The notes under the pieces are model-generated. The model did no database searches, was not told the origin of the DNA, and saw only the letters and a list, made by a program, of their open reading frames with translations. From Olsenella sp. kh2p3 (GTDB lineage Bacteria > Actinomycetota > Coriobacteriia > Coriobacteriales > Atopobiaceae): a DNA stretch of 64,000 bases. Below, in pieces: positions 1 to 8,527 of the stretch; within the stretch, counting starts at the first letter, position 1, and each line of letters opens with the position of its first letter. A program made the translations under genes and the position numbers. The stretch covers positions 62,001 to 126,000 of the forward strand of contig FPKD01000002.1 in NCBI GenBank assembly GCA_900119625.1. The letters are read 5' to 3'.

Positions 1-474
1 GGAACGGTCGAGAACATTCGCGAGATCCTGATTGCAGACTCCGCCGCTGCAGCTATTGGCGGCCTCGTTGGCGCCTCCTCGATCACGACCTTCGTCGAGT
101 CCGCCTCTGGTGCAGCTGACGGCGGGCGTACTGGCCTCTCCTCTGTCTTCACCGGCATCTTCTTTATCATCGCCGCGTTCTTCGCGCCGGTCATCTCCAT
201 CGTGAGCAGTGCTGCCACTTGCGGCGCCCTCGTCATCGTAGGCTTCCTCATGATGACCGACGTCGTTGACATCGACTGGACCGACCTTCTCGAGGGCTTC
301 CCCTCATTCATGGTCATTGCAGGCATCCCCCTTACGTACTCCATTTCCAACGGCATCGGCATGGGCTTCATTGCCTACGTTATCGTTGCCCTGGTCACTG
401 GCCGCGGCAAGAAGGTTAAGCCTCTCATGTGGGTAGCTACCGCTGCCTTCCTCGTCTACTTCCTGCTTTCGTAA
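1..474 (+). CDS. Purine (hypoxanthine/guanine/adenine) permease, AzgA/PbuG family, C-terminal part
   Basis: The reading frame is open from the first base, so the gene starts outside the window; 157 residues are visible. This is an inner-membrane symporter family for purine bases. The segment ADSAAAAIGG followed by GASSITTFVESASG and GGRTGLSSV is the signature region of AzgA/PbuG-type (COG2252) permeases, and the remainder is a run of hydrophobic helices ending in a short basic loop and a last helix. The next gene is a uracil permease of a related family, so this is a nucleobase uptake locus. The exact substrate cannot be told from the C-terminus. A hairpin terminator follows, so the two permeases are probably separate transcripts. 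Confidence 0.9.
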   Translation, partial: GTVENIREILIADSAAAAIGGLVGASSITTFVESASGAADGGRTGLSSVFTGIFFIIAAFFAPVISIVSSAATCGALVIVGFLMMTDVVDIDWTDLLEGFPSFMVIAGIPLTYSISNGIGMGFIAYVIVALVTGRGKKVKPLMWVATAAFLVYFLLS

Positions 475-510
475 GAGGTATCGGTTGAGCACATCGCAAT
501 AAACTCCAGC

Positions 511-549
511 AAAGGGCCCGGTTGGCTTTCCTTCCGGGTCCCCTTTTTC
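511..549 (+). terminator. Rho-independent terminator after the purine permease
   Basis: AAAGGGCCCGG and CCGGGTCCCCTTT form a strong hairpin that runs directly into a T-tract (CCCCTTTTTCT). It begins 36 bases after the stop codon of the purine permease. Confidence 0.85.
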
Positions 550-642
550 TACCATGTATCAAGCCTAACCAACGCAATGTGACGTATGTATCCAATTGCC
601 TGGGAGTGTCCGGGCGCAACAAGGAGGAGTGTGGTCTATCGC

Positions 643-1959
643 ATGCAACGACACGAACGAGAGGTAATTGGCGTTGATGACCGAGTCTCGGTCTCTCGCG
701 CAATCCCTCTGGGCATTCAGCACATGATGAGCATGTTTGGCTCTACGGTCCTGGTTCCCGTTCTAACAGGACTCGATCCAAACGTGGCCATCATGTGCTC
801 CGGCATTGGCACCATCTGCTACCTGCTTGTCACGAGAAACAAGATTCCCAGCTACCTGGGTAGTTCATTCGCCTTCATCAGCCCCATCGTAATCATTGGC
901 GCTACGCGTGGCCTTAATGCAGCCCTCTCAGGCGTTGTCGTTGCAGGCCTTGTCTTTCTTGCCGTTGCGGGCATTGTCAAGCTGGTGGGCACGGGTTGGC
1001 TTGACCGATTGCTCCCACCGGTGCTCGTAGCCTCGGTGATGGTTGTCATCGGCGTTGGGCTCTCCGCCACTGCCGCTGGCATGGCATTCCAGACTACGGC
1101 ATCCGACGGCTCCACGGTCTTCTACGGACTGGGCGCGATCATTGCCGCGATCACCCTCTTTGCTGCCGTCATCTTCTCGAGCATGGGCGGGCTTATTGGC
1201 ACTGTCCCCGTGCTTCTCGCCATCATCCTGGGCTACGTTGTTTCTCTGGCCTGCGGGCTCGTTGACTTCCAGGCGGTTGTCGATGCTGCTTGGGTGGGGC
1301 TGCCCACGTTCCAGCATCCCGTTTGGGACTGGGGTGCCATCGCTCTCATCGGACCTGTTGCCCTTGTCGTGGTCATTGAGCACATTGGCCACCTCCTTGC
1401 CGTTGGCGAGATCGTTGGCAAGGACTACCGTCCCATGCTGCCGCGCTCGCTTGCCGGTGACGGCATCTCAACGGTCATCTCTGGTTTCCTTGGTGGTCCT
1501 CCTACCACTACGTACGCAGAGAACATTGGCGTCATGAGTGTTACTCGCGTCTACTCTACGCAGGTCTTTTGGTATGCGGCGGGCTTTGCTCTGATTGTCG
1601 GCGGCTTTTGCCCCAAGCTCTCTGCCCTCATCCGCTCCATCCCTTCGCCCGTCATGGGTGGTGTGAGCCTTCTGCTCTTTGGCCTTATCGCCTCCAACGG
1701 TCTCAGGATGTTCGTGACCAACAAGGTAGACTTTGGCGTCAACCGCAACCTCATGATTGCGTCTGTTGTGATTATCCTTGGCGTTGGAATGGAGACCTCC
1801 GGCATCTCTATTCCAATTGGCCAGTACGCGCTTCCCGGCATGGCCACGTCCACGCTCGTGGGCATCGTCATGAACCTTGTGCTTCCCATGCCTCCCGCGG
1901 ATAAGCCAGCAGACCCCGCAGAGGGCAATGCGATTGCTGCCAACAAGCCAAAGGGCTAA
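643..1959 (+). CDS. uraA: Uracil/xanthine permease (NCS2 family, UraA-like)
   Basis: Predicted inner-membrane proton symporter for uracil, 438 residues, the usual length for UraA/PyrP. The N-terminal AIPLGIQHMMSMFGSTVLVP block and the GGPPTTTYAENIG motif are typical of uracil permeases of the NCS2 family. Between them lie about a dozen hydrophobic segments. The frame is open further upstream (to 586), but AAGGAGG at 621-627 lies upstream of the ATG at 643, and that start gives the usual short N-terminal tail; the 15-base spacing is somewhat long, so the start is not certain. No PyrR-type or purine-riboswitch leader was recognised in the short upstream gap. A stem-loop follows the gene. Confidence 0.9.
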   Translation: MQRHEREVIGVDDRVSVSRAIPLGIQHMMSMFGSTVLVPVLTGLDPNVAIMCSGIGTICYLLVTRNKIPSYLGSSFAFISPIVIIGATRGLNAALSGVVVAGLVFLAVAGIVKLVGTGWLDRLLPPVLVASVMVVIGVGLSATAAGMAFQTTASDGSTVFYGLGAIIAAITLFAAVIFSSMGGLIGTVPVLLAIILGYVVSLACGLVDFQAVVDAAWVGLPTFQHPVWDWGAIALIGPVALVVVIEHIGHLLAVGEIVGKDYRPMLPRSLAGDGISTVISGFLGGPPTTTYAENIGVMSVTRVYSTQVFWYAAGFALIVGGFCPKLSALIRSIPSPVMGGVSLLLFGLIASNGLRMFVTNKVDFGVNRNLMIASVVIILGVGMETSGISIPIGQYALPGMATSTLVGIVMNLVLPMPPADKPADPAEGNAIAANKPKG

Positions 1960-1994
1960 GGCACAAAAACTCGCCTCACCGTTGCCCTCGCACC

Positions 1995-2038
1995 AGCCCC
2001 CATGGGACATCCCTTCTTGTAAGGTTCCCGTGGGGGCT
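1995..2038 (+). terminator. Stem-loop terminator after uraA
   Basis: AGCCCCCATGGGA (1995-2007) pairs with TCCCGTGGGGGCT (2026-2038) in a 13-bp stem with one G-T pair. It lacks a clear T-tract on the plus strand, so it may end transcription inefficiently or protect the 3' end. Confidence 0.6.
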
Positions 2039-2068
2039 GCTATATGTATCCCTGACAGTCGTATATGC

Positions 2069-2086
2069 TACCTAACCAGTTGGGTA
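2069..2086. promoter_or_regulatory. Imperfect palindrome, possible operator of the thioredoxin-reductase-like gene
   Basis: TACCTAACCAGTTGGGTA is an inverted repeat matching its own complement at 14 of 18 positions. It sits about 20 bases upstream of the likely start codon at 2107, where a repressor would block transcription or initiation. Some redox or metal regulators bind sites of this general TACC...GGGTA form, but nothing here identifies the regulator. Confidence 0.35.
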
Positions 2087-2106
2087 TAGCAGGGGAGAGG
2101 AAGAAC

Positions 2107-3120
2107 ATGAGGGAAGACCGGGGGAGTGAGGCACTTCTTTCTCCCTGGTCGGATTGGATTCACATGGGAAGCAATAACCAGCAGGTAAAGGACCTTGTCA
2201 TAGTTGGTGGTGGCCCAGCAGGCCTTACGGCGGCCATCTACGCCCAGCGCTCGCTTCTTGATGCGGTCACGCTCGAGCAAGAGGCGTTTGGCGGGCAGAC
2301 CATTCTTACGAGCGAGATTGATAACTACCCGGGACTTCCGCACACAGATGGCTACACGCTCTCCGAGGCGATGCGAAGCCAGGCCGTCGACCTTGGCGCC
2401 GAGGTCCGTATGGAGCAAGTTACCGGCATTTCCCACAGCGGCGAGGATGGCATCTTTTCCCTCAGAACGCCCGATGGCGAGATCGCAGCCAAGTCGGTCA
2501 TTCTCGCCGGCGGCGCTACGCCACGTCGTGCCGGCTTCGATGGCGAGGAGAAGTTCGCCTCACACGGCGTTTCGTATTGCGCGACCTGCGATGGCATGTT
2601 CTATCGAGGCAAGCGAGTCTACGTTGTTGGTGGCGGTAACTCTGCAGCTGAGGAGGCCTTGTTCCTCACACGCTTTGCGAACGAGGTTATCTTGATTGTG
2701 CGCAAGGACCATCTGCGCGCTCAGGCCGCAGTCGCACAAGAGCTTGAGGAGAACGAGAAGGTAACCGTAAGGTACCTCACGAGTATCGTGTCACTCGAGG
2801 GCGGCGAGCTTCCAACCACCATTACCTTCAGGAACAACGAGACTGGCGAGACCACCGTCGAGACCTACGAGGAGGGATCCTTCGGCGTCTTTGTCTTTGT
2901 GGGTCGCGTGCCCGCAAGCCAACTTGTGAGCGGTCTGGTAGAGCTCGACCCGTCGGGCTACATACTTACTGATGAGCGCATGGCGACAAGGACTCCAGGG
3001 CTCTTTGCAGCCGGTGACGTTCGCAAGACGCCGCTGCGCCAGATTGTGACCGCAGCGGCAGACGGTGCCGTAGCAGCAAACAGTGCCGCGGCGTATCTGG
3101 GAAGACCTGTCGAAGGCTAG
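2107..3120 (+). CDS. trxB: Thioredoxin-disulfide reductase-like flavoprotein
   Basis: Probably an NAD(P)H-dependent flavoenzyme that reduces thioredoxin or a related dithiol protein in the cytoplasm; about 337 residues. Visible features are an N-terminal FAD-binding VIVGGGPAGLTAA, the redox-active CATC near residues 158-161, the second Rossmann motif VVGGGNSAAEEAL, and the closing FAD motif GLFAAGDVR. The ATG at 2107 has a purine-rich ribosome site (GGGGAGAGGAAG) just upstream; it adds about 19 residues to the usual N-terminus. The next ATG at 2164 matches normal family length but has no good ribosome site. No thioredoxin gene is adjacent, so a ferredoxin- or NrdH-type partner cannot be excluded. 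Confidence 0.85.
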   Translation: MREDRGSEALLSPWSDWIHMGSNNQQVKDLVIVGGGPAGLTAAIYAQRSLLDAVTLEQEAFGGQTILTSEIDNYPGLPHTDGYTLSEAMRSQAVDLGAEVRMEQVTGISHSGEDGIFSLRTPDGEIAAKSVILAGGATPRRAGFDGEEKFASHGVSYCATCDGMFYRGKRVYVVGGGNSAAEEALFLTRFANEVILIVRKDHLRAQAAVAQELEENEKVTVRYLTSIVSLEGGELPTTITFRNNETGETTVETYEEGSFGVFVFVGRVPASQLVSGLVELDPSGYILTDERMATRTPGLFAAGDVRKTPLRQIVTAAADGAVAANSAAAYLGRPVEG

Positions 3121-3161
3121 TTGCTGCAACATAAGCCCTCGAGAGTGTCTGGCGAGTCAAA

Positions 3162-3210
3162 GGCGTGCCTTACGACGGAGGCGACACCGTCAAAGGCACG
3201 CCATTCTTTT
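3162..3210 (+). terminator. Rho-independent terminator after trxB
   Basis: GGCGTGCCTT (3162-3171) and AAGGCACGCC (3193-3202) form a perfect 10-bp stem. An inner GACGG/CCGTC stem stacks on it and ATTCTTTT follows. Confidence 0.85.
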
Positions 3211-3212
3211 CC

Positions 3213-3242
3213 TTGAACTCCCCCTCTTATAACCGTGATAAT
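3213..3242 (+). promoter_or_regulatory. Candidate sigma-70 type promoter
   Basis: TTGAAC (3213-3218), an 18-base spacer and GATAAT (3237-3242) lie in the AT-rich part of the gap before the secreted-protein gene. It would give a leader of about 145 bases. This is a match by eye only. Confidence 0.4.
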
Positions 3243-3393
3243 ATATCTTATGTAAAGTAGAGTCATTGGCGAACAAAGCCATCAAATATACGGAGAAGAC
3301 CGTTCGCCACTCCTCTCGCAAAGTGCTCATCCCAGCTCTCTTAATATGTGAGACCATCTCATAAAGGTCCCCAAATCGGGCGGAGGCGGCATC

Positions 3394-4074
3394 ATGGTTG
3401 CAAAGCAGAGGCGCTACGCAACGCTTGCGCTTGCAATTGGCCTTTGCTGTCTCACGGAACTTATCGTTACTCTTCTCTCAAGGCCAAATACCATTTCAAA
3501 CGATTCGAGCAGTGCTCACCTGGACTACGTCACTGGAACCGTCGTCTCCGTTGAACCAGAGTTACATGCGATGTCCATTCATCCAGACTGTATGTCTAGC
3601 GATGCTCCCTTCTCAGAAGATCCCATCCGCTTCGTCTTTCGCGATGGCGAAGAGTTGTATGAATCTGACCTTGGCCAAGCAGTGCAAATTGGCTACGTCC
3701 ATGACTGTGCCGGCAACGAGGGCGCTCGTGATGGGTATTGCATTGAGTTTATAGGTCTGGACTCCCCCTCGGAACGAGATCCGACGCTCGCCGCCTCTTA
3801 CGGCTTGGCTTCCTCACCCGTCTACTCGTGCGAGGGAAAGGTCACATCTATAGACAGCGGCACTGCCCTTGTGACCCTTACCGTCGACTCGTCATCGCCT
3901 AACGCTCAGGGCCTTGGGATTGCCTCCGGCACCACGTGCTCGTTTGACCTCTCGGCATGGACCATGCGTGAAAACATCGCTGACTATTGCGCTGGCGACT
4001 CCATAGGTGTCTGGTTCTCCGAGCTCACAACAGATGAAGGCGCCTACAAGGCTTGGTGTGCTCAGCCAGTCTAG
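3394..4074 (+). CDS. Secreted or membrane-anchored protein of unknown function
   Basis: A 226-residue protein I do not recognise. Basic residues (KQRR) are followed by a hydrophobic stretch (about residues 8-29), so it is either exported or held by one N-terminal helix. The rest is acidic, with several cysteines that could form disulfides outside the cell and two similar beta-rich halves, each starting with a segment like TGTVVSVEP or EGKVTSIDSG. That suggests a duplicated small beta-barrel (OB-like) domain, but this is an inference. GGAGG at 3382-3386 sets the ATG start at 3394. The gene stands alone between a terminator and the convergent chloride exchanger gene. Confidence 0.7.
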   Translation: MVAKQRRYATLALAIGLCCLTELIVTLLSRPNTISNDSSSAHLDYVTGTVVSVEPELHAMSIHPDCMSSDAPFSEDPIRFVFRDGEELYESDLGQAVQIGYVHDCAGNEGARDGYCIEFIGLDSPSERDPTLAASYGLASSPVYSCEGKVTSIDSGTALVTLTVDSSSPNAQGLGIASGTTCSFDLSAWTMRENIADYCAGDSIGVWFSELTTDEGAYKAWCAQPV

Positions 4075-4122
4075 CGCTCTCCCCTTCTCATCAAAGTAAC
4101 GTCGGAATCTTCTAGATTAAGC

Positions 4123-5736
4123 TCACCGTGCATTCGATGGCGTCCACTGCGTATCGATACTCGCCCGCGTCATTTGCTGAAGCTTAAGGCCCGCGTCGCT
4201 TTCAGTATCGGTATCCATGATGATGAGCAGGTTGTCCAACGCCATGATCCGCGTGCTTCCCGTGGGAACGATCTCCTGTCCAGCTCTCTCGACCGTCACA
4301 ACGCGCACGTTGTCTGGCCAGGGGATGTCGCGAATGAGCGTGTTCTCGATGCGTGCACCCGCGCCTACCGTGTAGGTATGCAGGATCTTCTCGCCAGCCT
4401 CACCGTTTACCATGGGGTCATCTGGCGTCACGCCCAGGAGACCTGCGAGTAGGTGCTCATAGAACGGGTCCACCCGAAGGATGTTTGCTGTGACAAATGC
4501 AAGGATGGCCACAATGGAAACCGAGAGCAGCGAGTCAAGCGACCCCGTAAGCTCAAAGACCAGTACCACTGCGGTCACGGGCGCCCTCACGACGCCCGAG
4601 AAGCACCCTGCCACGCCGAGTGCCACAAAGTTCACCACATAGGCCTCTGGAAGCCCAAGGGCGTTGATGGCAATGACCCCAAAGAGGCCACCCACGAGCG
4701 AGCCCATGGCTACCAATGGGAAGAGCGTTCCGCCGGGTGCCCCAGAGGCAAAGCAGATGGTGGTAAAGAGGTATTTGCCAAGAAGAAGCCCCATGATGGT
4801 CCACAATGCAAGGCCACCCGTATGCTGGATGATCTCCACAATGGCATCGCCACCACACATGAGCTCGGGAAACGTAAACGCAACCACACCTGCAATGGCA
4901 AACGGTATGGCGAGACGAGCATAGGGCAGGTGGCGTTTGATCTTGTTGTAGCAGCGCTGGGCAAAGAACATGCCACGGTTATGAAGCGCCCCAAGGACAC
5001 CACAGGCAAGGCCAAGAAGCACGACAAGAGCGTAGTCGATGTGCGGAAGGTCTGCTGCAAAAGAGAGGCTGAGTACCGGGCGCACTCCGAGCACCTGAGA
5101 GACGAGAAAGTCCGAGACAACCGAGGCCGTCATGACCGAGACAATGAGAGGGGCGCTGAACTGCTTGTGTATCTCCTCGACTGCAAAGAGGACACCCGTA
5201 AGCGGAGCATGAAAGGCAGCGGACATGCCTGCGGCTGCGCCACAGGTGACAAGCAGGCGCTCCTCTCCCCTTCCGCGCTTGAGCGCCTTTGCCACAGCCT
5301 TTCCGGACATGCCCCCAAGCTGGACCGAGGGACCTTCTCGTCCAAGCGAGAGGCCCGCAAAGGCACAGAGGGTTCCCTCTAGGAACTTTGCACCGATGAC
5401 GCGGTACCACGGCATATCGATGCGGCCAATTACCTCAGCATCTATCTGGGGAATGCCACTCCCCTGCGTATAGGGCTCCCAGAGCAGGAGCTTAGAGACC
5501 ACAATGAGAATTACGGCGAGAATGGCAAACCACGCAGCCACGAGGATCGCATGACCGGCAAAGGCGCTTGTAATGGAGCGCAGACCCTTCTCTGCAAGAG
5601 AGAGGGCGAGCCGATAGAGAGTCACGACTCCACCGCCAAGGAGTCCCGCGAGAGCGCCCTCCCCCACCAAGTTCACCTGGAACCTCCGCGAAAGGCGACG
5701 TCCCACCGTGAGCTTGCGAGCCGCACGCTCAGTCAT
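4123..5736 (-). CDS. clcA: ClC-family H+/Cl- exchange transporter with C-terminal TrkA-C domain
   Basis: Membrane antiporter that exchanges chloride for protons and helps in acid resistance or charge balance. The ClC selectivity motifs are all present: GSGIP at residues 92-96, GREGP at 132-136 with the gating glutamate E134, AVEEIHKQF with the inner proton glutamate near 188, and GAPGGTLFP further on. The two glutamates indicate an exchanger rather than a channel. The last 90 residues (VTVERAGQEIVPTGSTRIMA) resemble a TrkA-C/RCK regulatory domain, as in many Gram-positive homologues. At 537 residues it has normal length for this form. It is convergent with the preceding secreted-protein gene and is transcribed alone. 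Confidence 0.93.
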   Translation of the reverse strand: MTERAARKLTVGRRLSRRFQVNLVGEGALAGLLGGGVVTLYRLALSLAEKGLRSITSAFAGHAILVAAWFAILAVILIVVSKLLLWEPYTQGSGIPQIDAEVIGRIDMPWYRVIGAKFLEGTLCAFAGLSLGREGPSVQLGGMSGKAVAKALKRGRGEERLLVTCGAAAGMSAAFHAPLTGVLFAVEEIHKQFSAPLIVSVMTASVVSDFLVSQVLGVRPVLSLSFAADLPHIDYALVVLLGLACGVLGALHNRGMFFAQRCYNKIKRHLPYARLAIPFAIAGVVAFTFPELMCGGDAIVEIIQHTGGLALWTIMGLLLGKYLFTTICFASGAPGGTLFPLVAMGSLVGGLFGVIAINALGLPEAYVVNFVALGVAGCFSGVVRAPVTAVVLVFELTGSLDSLLSVSIVAILAFVTANILRVDPFYEHLLAGLLGVTPDDPMVNGEAGEKILHTYTVGAGARIENTLIRDIPWPDNVRVVTVERAGQEIVPTGSTRIMALDNLLIIMDTDTESDAGLKLQQMTRASIDTQWTPSNAR

Positions 5737-5770
5737 GCACCAACCACCACTCTCTTAGCATCTGCAACAA

Positions 5771-5803
5771 CAACGCCCCCAGATTACTCCTCTGGGGGCG
5801 TTG
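5771..5803 (-). terminator. Terminator after the first NlpC/P60 gene (between it and clcA)
   Basis: CAACGCCCCCAGA (5771-5783) and TCTGGGGGCGTTG (5791-5803) form a perfect 13-bp stem with a 7-base loop. On the minus strand it lies 27 bases past the stop codon at 5831. Confidence 0.8.
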
Positions 5804-5830
5804 GTGCGAGCATGTGAGGCTAAGAACGGC

Positions 5831-7111
5831 TTAGCCGCCAAAACCTCCGCCGATGCAGGCATACACGTTGGCATAGCAAACGTAACTACCGGGCACCGGC
5901 GCATGAATCATCGTGGAGCCGCCGCAGTAGATGGCGACATGGCCCGTCGAGCAAAAGATGACGTCACCGGGCGAGAGCACAGACTGATAGTTGGAGAGGT
6001 TGCAGTCCTTCCAGTTTCCGCGTGACTTCATCTCGGCGATGAGGCCGGGAACGGAGGTGGCATAGGATGGCGTGGAGTAGCCCGCCATGTGGTAGGCCGT
6101 TGCCACCAAGCCGCAGCAGTCAAAGCCGTCTGCGTTGGGACCGTAGTTCACACCTTGGGTCCAACGCTTATACGGGTAGCCGATGAACTGCGCGGCGTTT
6201 GCGATGACGCTGCTCGAGTAGGTCTTTGAGCCACCGCCGGAGCTCGAGCTGGAACTGGAACCGCCACTGGAGCTGGAGCCGCTGTTACTGGAGCTGCTGT
6301 TTGAGCTAGGGTTCGAGCTGCTCTCAGAGCTGCTGTTAGAACTCGAAGAGCTGCTTGAAGACTCGCTGCCAGAAGACTGCGATGAAGTGTCAGCTGCTGA
6401 CGTGGATACGGCGCCGTTGGCGCTCTCTGCTGTGGCCACGGCTGCAGCCACACCGCTTGCCGCAGCATTCTCCTGCTGTGCTTCCTCGGCTTCCTTCGCA
6501 AGCTGCTCCTGTACGGCGGTGTCAAGGCTGTTGTAGTAGTCCTGCGCCTCGCTCACCTGGGCGGTGTAGTCATCAACGCTCTGCTGGGTGGCCTCGATCT
6601 TTGCCTCTTGCTCGTCCTGCTGAGCCTGGAGCTGTGATTGCTGCTCGGCTAGCTGGTTGGCAAGGTCTTGCACCTCGGAGATGGCCTCGGCGTCTGCCTC
6701 GGAGACCTTGTCGAGGTAGTAGATGTTCGAGGAGAGCTCCTCGAAGGAGGCGGAGGACAGGATGAGGTCGAGCGCGCTAGAAGCGCCAGACTTGTACGAG
6801 CTCTTCATGCGCGCGCCCAAGTCCTGGCGCTTCTCGTCCAGCTGGGTTTGGGTGTCGGAGATCTGCTGGGTGGTCTGTTCGACCTGATATCGAATGTTCT
6901 CGAGGTCAACCTGGGCGTCCATGAGCTCGTCCTGAAGCGAGGAGAGCGTGTTGCCAACGCTCTCCAGACGCTGACGGGCTTCCTCGAGCTGCGATTGGAG
7001 CTCCTCGCTCGTTGGCTCTGCCTGGGCGGTCTGGATGCCCGACATAAGGCCAAGCCACGTGGTGGAGACGGCCCCAAGAAAGAGAGCCCTGCGCGATATG
7101 TTTTTGGTCAC
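5831..7111 (-). CDS. NlpC/P60 peptidoglycan endopeptidase with coiled coil and Ser-rich linker (paralogue 1)
   Basis: Exported cell-wall hydrolase of the CwlO/PcsB type, 426 residues: signal peptide, coiled coil (about residues 35-220), a roughly 60-residue linker made almost only of Ser with Gly and Asn, and a C-terminal NlpC/P60 domain. The catalytic Cys lies in GFDCCGL (FDCSGL is usual) and the His in GHVAIY. The signal region MTKNISRRALFLGAV carries an SRR-x-FL-like pair, so Tat export is possible. The frame is open upstream, but GGGAGGT lies 6-8 bases before the GTG at 7111. It is a tandem paralogue of the next gene; an 80-residue coiled-coil block is nearly identical between them, while linkers and catalytic domains differ. 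The family cuts stem peptides during growth and division. Confidence 0.9.
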   Translation of the reverse strand: MTKNISRRALFLGAVSTTWLGLMSGIQTAQAEPTSEELQSQLEEARQRLESVGNTLSSLQDELMDAQVDLENIRYQVEQTTQQISDTQTQLDEKRQDLGARMKSSYKSGASSALDLILSSASFEELSSNIYYLDKVSEADAEAISEVQDLANQLAEQQSQLQAQQDEQEAKIEATQQSVDDYTAQVSEAQDYYNSLDTAVQEQLAKEAEEAQQENAAASGVAAAVATAESANGAVSTSAADTSSQSSGSESSSSSSSSNSSSESSSNPSSNSSSSNSGSSSSGGSSSSSSSGGGSKTYSSSVIANAAQFIGYPYKRWTQGVNYGPNADGFDCCGLVATAYHMAGYSTPSYATSVPGLIAEMKSRGNWKDCNLSNYQSVLSPGDVIFCSTGHVAIYCGGSTMIHAPVPGSYVCYANVYACIGGGFGG

Positions 7112-7137
7112 GTCGTGACCTCCCTTGCTTTTACTAA

Positions 7138-7161
7138 TGTGGCTCCCTTTCGGGAGCCACA
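7138..7161 (-). terminator. Hairpin between the two NlpC/P60 genes
   Basis: TGTGGCTCCC (7138-7147) and GGGAGCCACA (7152-7161) form a perfect 10-bp stem with a 4-base loop. On the minus strand it has no T-tract after it, so partial readthrough into the downstream paralogue is likely. Confidence 0.55.
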
Positions 7162-7228
7162 CACTTTTATATTTAGAGTACCAGCATCGGCTATCAGACG
7201 GAACGCATCATGGCAAATGGCCACAAGC

Positions 7229-8434
7229 TTAGTACGAGCCGCCGCCATAGAAGCCGTAGATGCCGCCCACGATGACGCCAGAAGAGGGGTTGGCGGCATG
7301 GACAATCTGGCCGTTGCCAAGGTAGATGCCCACGTGGCTGCCGCCGTACTCGAAGACAAGGTCACCATAGGAAAGCTGGTCGATGCTTGTCTTCCAGCCG
7401 CCGCTTGCCTTAATGGAGCTAATCATCGAGTACGTGTCACGGCCGCGTGCGTAACCATACACGTAGCAAACGAGGCCCGAGCAGTCAAAGGCATTAGGGC
7501 CGGCGGCGCCCCACACATAGGGGTGGCCGACAAGTGCCAGCGCAGCGGAGACTCCACCGCCAGAGGGAACGTTCGTGCTGCTGGAACCGCTGTTGGTGTT
7601 AGAGCTGTTGTTCGTGTTCGAGCTGTTATTCGAATTAGAGCCGCTGTTAGTGTTGGTATTCGAGCTGTTGTTCGTGTTGTTCGAGGTATTGGTGTTGGTG
7701 TTGCTCGAGTTGTTCGTGTTGCCCTCGGTGGCACCACCGCCATTGGAGCTGATGGTCTCCTGGGTCTGAATGGCCTGGACAACGGTGGCAACGGAACTGG
7801 ACTGTTCGGCCTCGGCTGCAGCAGCCGCCTCTGCCGCGAGCTGCGCCTGTACCTCCTCGTTGAGTGAGTCGTAATAAGCCTGGGCTTCCGCTACCTGGTT
7901 CTGGTAATCAGAGGTCTGAGACTGGAGGCTGTCCACCTGGCTCTGCTGGTCTGCCTGCTGCTGCTCGAGCTCGCTCTTCTGCTGCTCAAGCTGGTTCGAG
8001 AGCGACTGCACCTCAGAGATGGCGGCAGCGTCTGCCTCGGAGACCTTGTCGAGGTAGTAGATGTTCGAGGAAAGTTCCTCGAAGGAGGCAGAGGACAGGA
8101 TGAGGTCGAGTGCGCTCGAGGAGCCGGACTTGTACGAGCTCTTCATGCGCGCGCCCAGTTCCTGGCGCTTCTCGTCTAGCTGGGTCTGCGTGTCGGAGAT
8201 CTGCTGCTCGGTATTGGCGATGTCATAGCCTGTCTGCTCAAGCTCGGAAGTGGCGGAGGAAAGCTGATCCTGGAGAGAAGAGAGGGTTGCTCCAAGCGAG
8301 TCGAGCTTTGCAGATGCGGCAGAGAAATCATCCTCGGGGCTTGCCATGGCAACGGTGGGCGCAACGGAAAGCGCGCACGGCGTGGCAAGGGCAAGAACCA
8401 ATCCGGCAGTGATGATGCATCTTGCGTGGGTCAT
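7229..8434 (-). CDS. NlpC/P60 peptidoglycan endopeptidase with coiled coil and Asn-rich linker (paralogue 2)
   Basis: Exported cell-wall hydrolase, 401 residues: signal peptide ending near VAMA, long coiled coil, a 70-residue linker rich in Asn, Ser and Thr with repeated NSSNTN units, and an NlpC/P60 domain with the standard FDCSGL catalytic Cys and GSHVGIY His. The ATG at 8434 is preceded by AAAGGA and gives a normal signal peptide. The block from QQISDTQTQLDEKRQ to SEADAAAISEVQ is almost identical to the downstream paralogue even at silent positions, which points to recent duplication or gene conversion. The coiled coil probably mediates regulation by an FtsEX-like or other partner, as known for CwlO and PcsB. 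Confidence 0.92.
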   Translation of the reverse strand: MTHARCIITAGLVLALATPCALSVAPTVAMASPEDDFSAASAKLDSLGATLSSLQDQLSSATSELEQTGYDIANTEQQISDTQTQLDEKRQELGARMKSSYKSGSSSALDLILSSASFEELSSNIYYLDKVSEADAAAISEVQSLSNQLEQQKSELEQQQADQQSQVDSLQSQTSDYQNQVAEAQAYYDSLNEEVQAQLAAEAAAAAEAEQSSSVATVVQAIQTQETISSNGGGATEGNTNNSSNTNTNTSNNTNNSSNTNTNSGSNSNNSSNTNNSSNTNSGSSSTNVPSGGGVSAALALVGHPYVWGAAGPNAFDCSGLVCYVYGYARGRDTYSMISSIKASGGWKTSIDQLSYGDLVFEYGGSHVGIYLGNGQIVHAANPSSGVIVGGIYGFYGGGSY

Positions 8435-8527
8435 TGCGTAGTCCTTTCGACGCTTGGAGACCATTCTACGTCAGGGACCGGTAAGCCGCATGGCTTTCCA
8501 TACGATGGGCAAAAGGCTCGAATGCAA

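Noticed and set aside
480..642. Purine or uracil-responsive riboswitch before the permease genes
   Set aside because: The gap contains the terminator of the upstream gene and a ribosome site; no purine-riboswitch core or PyrR-binding loop was found.
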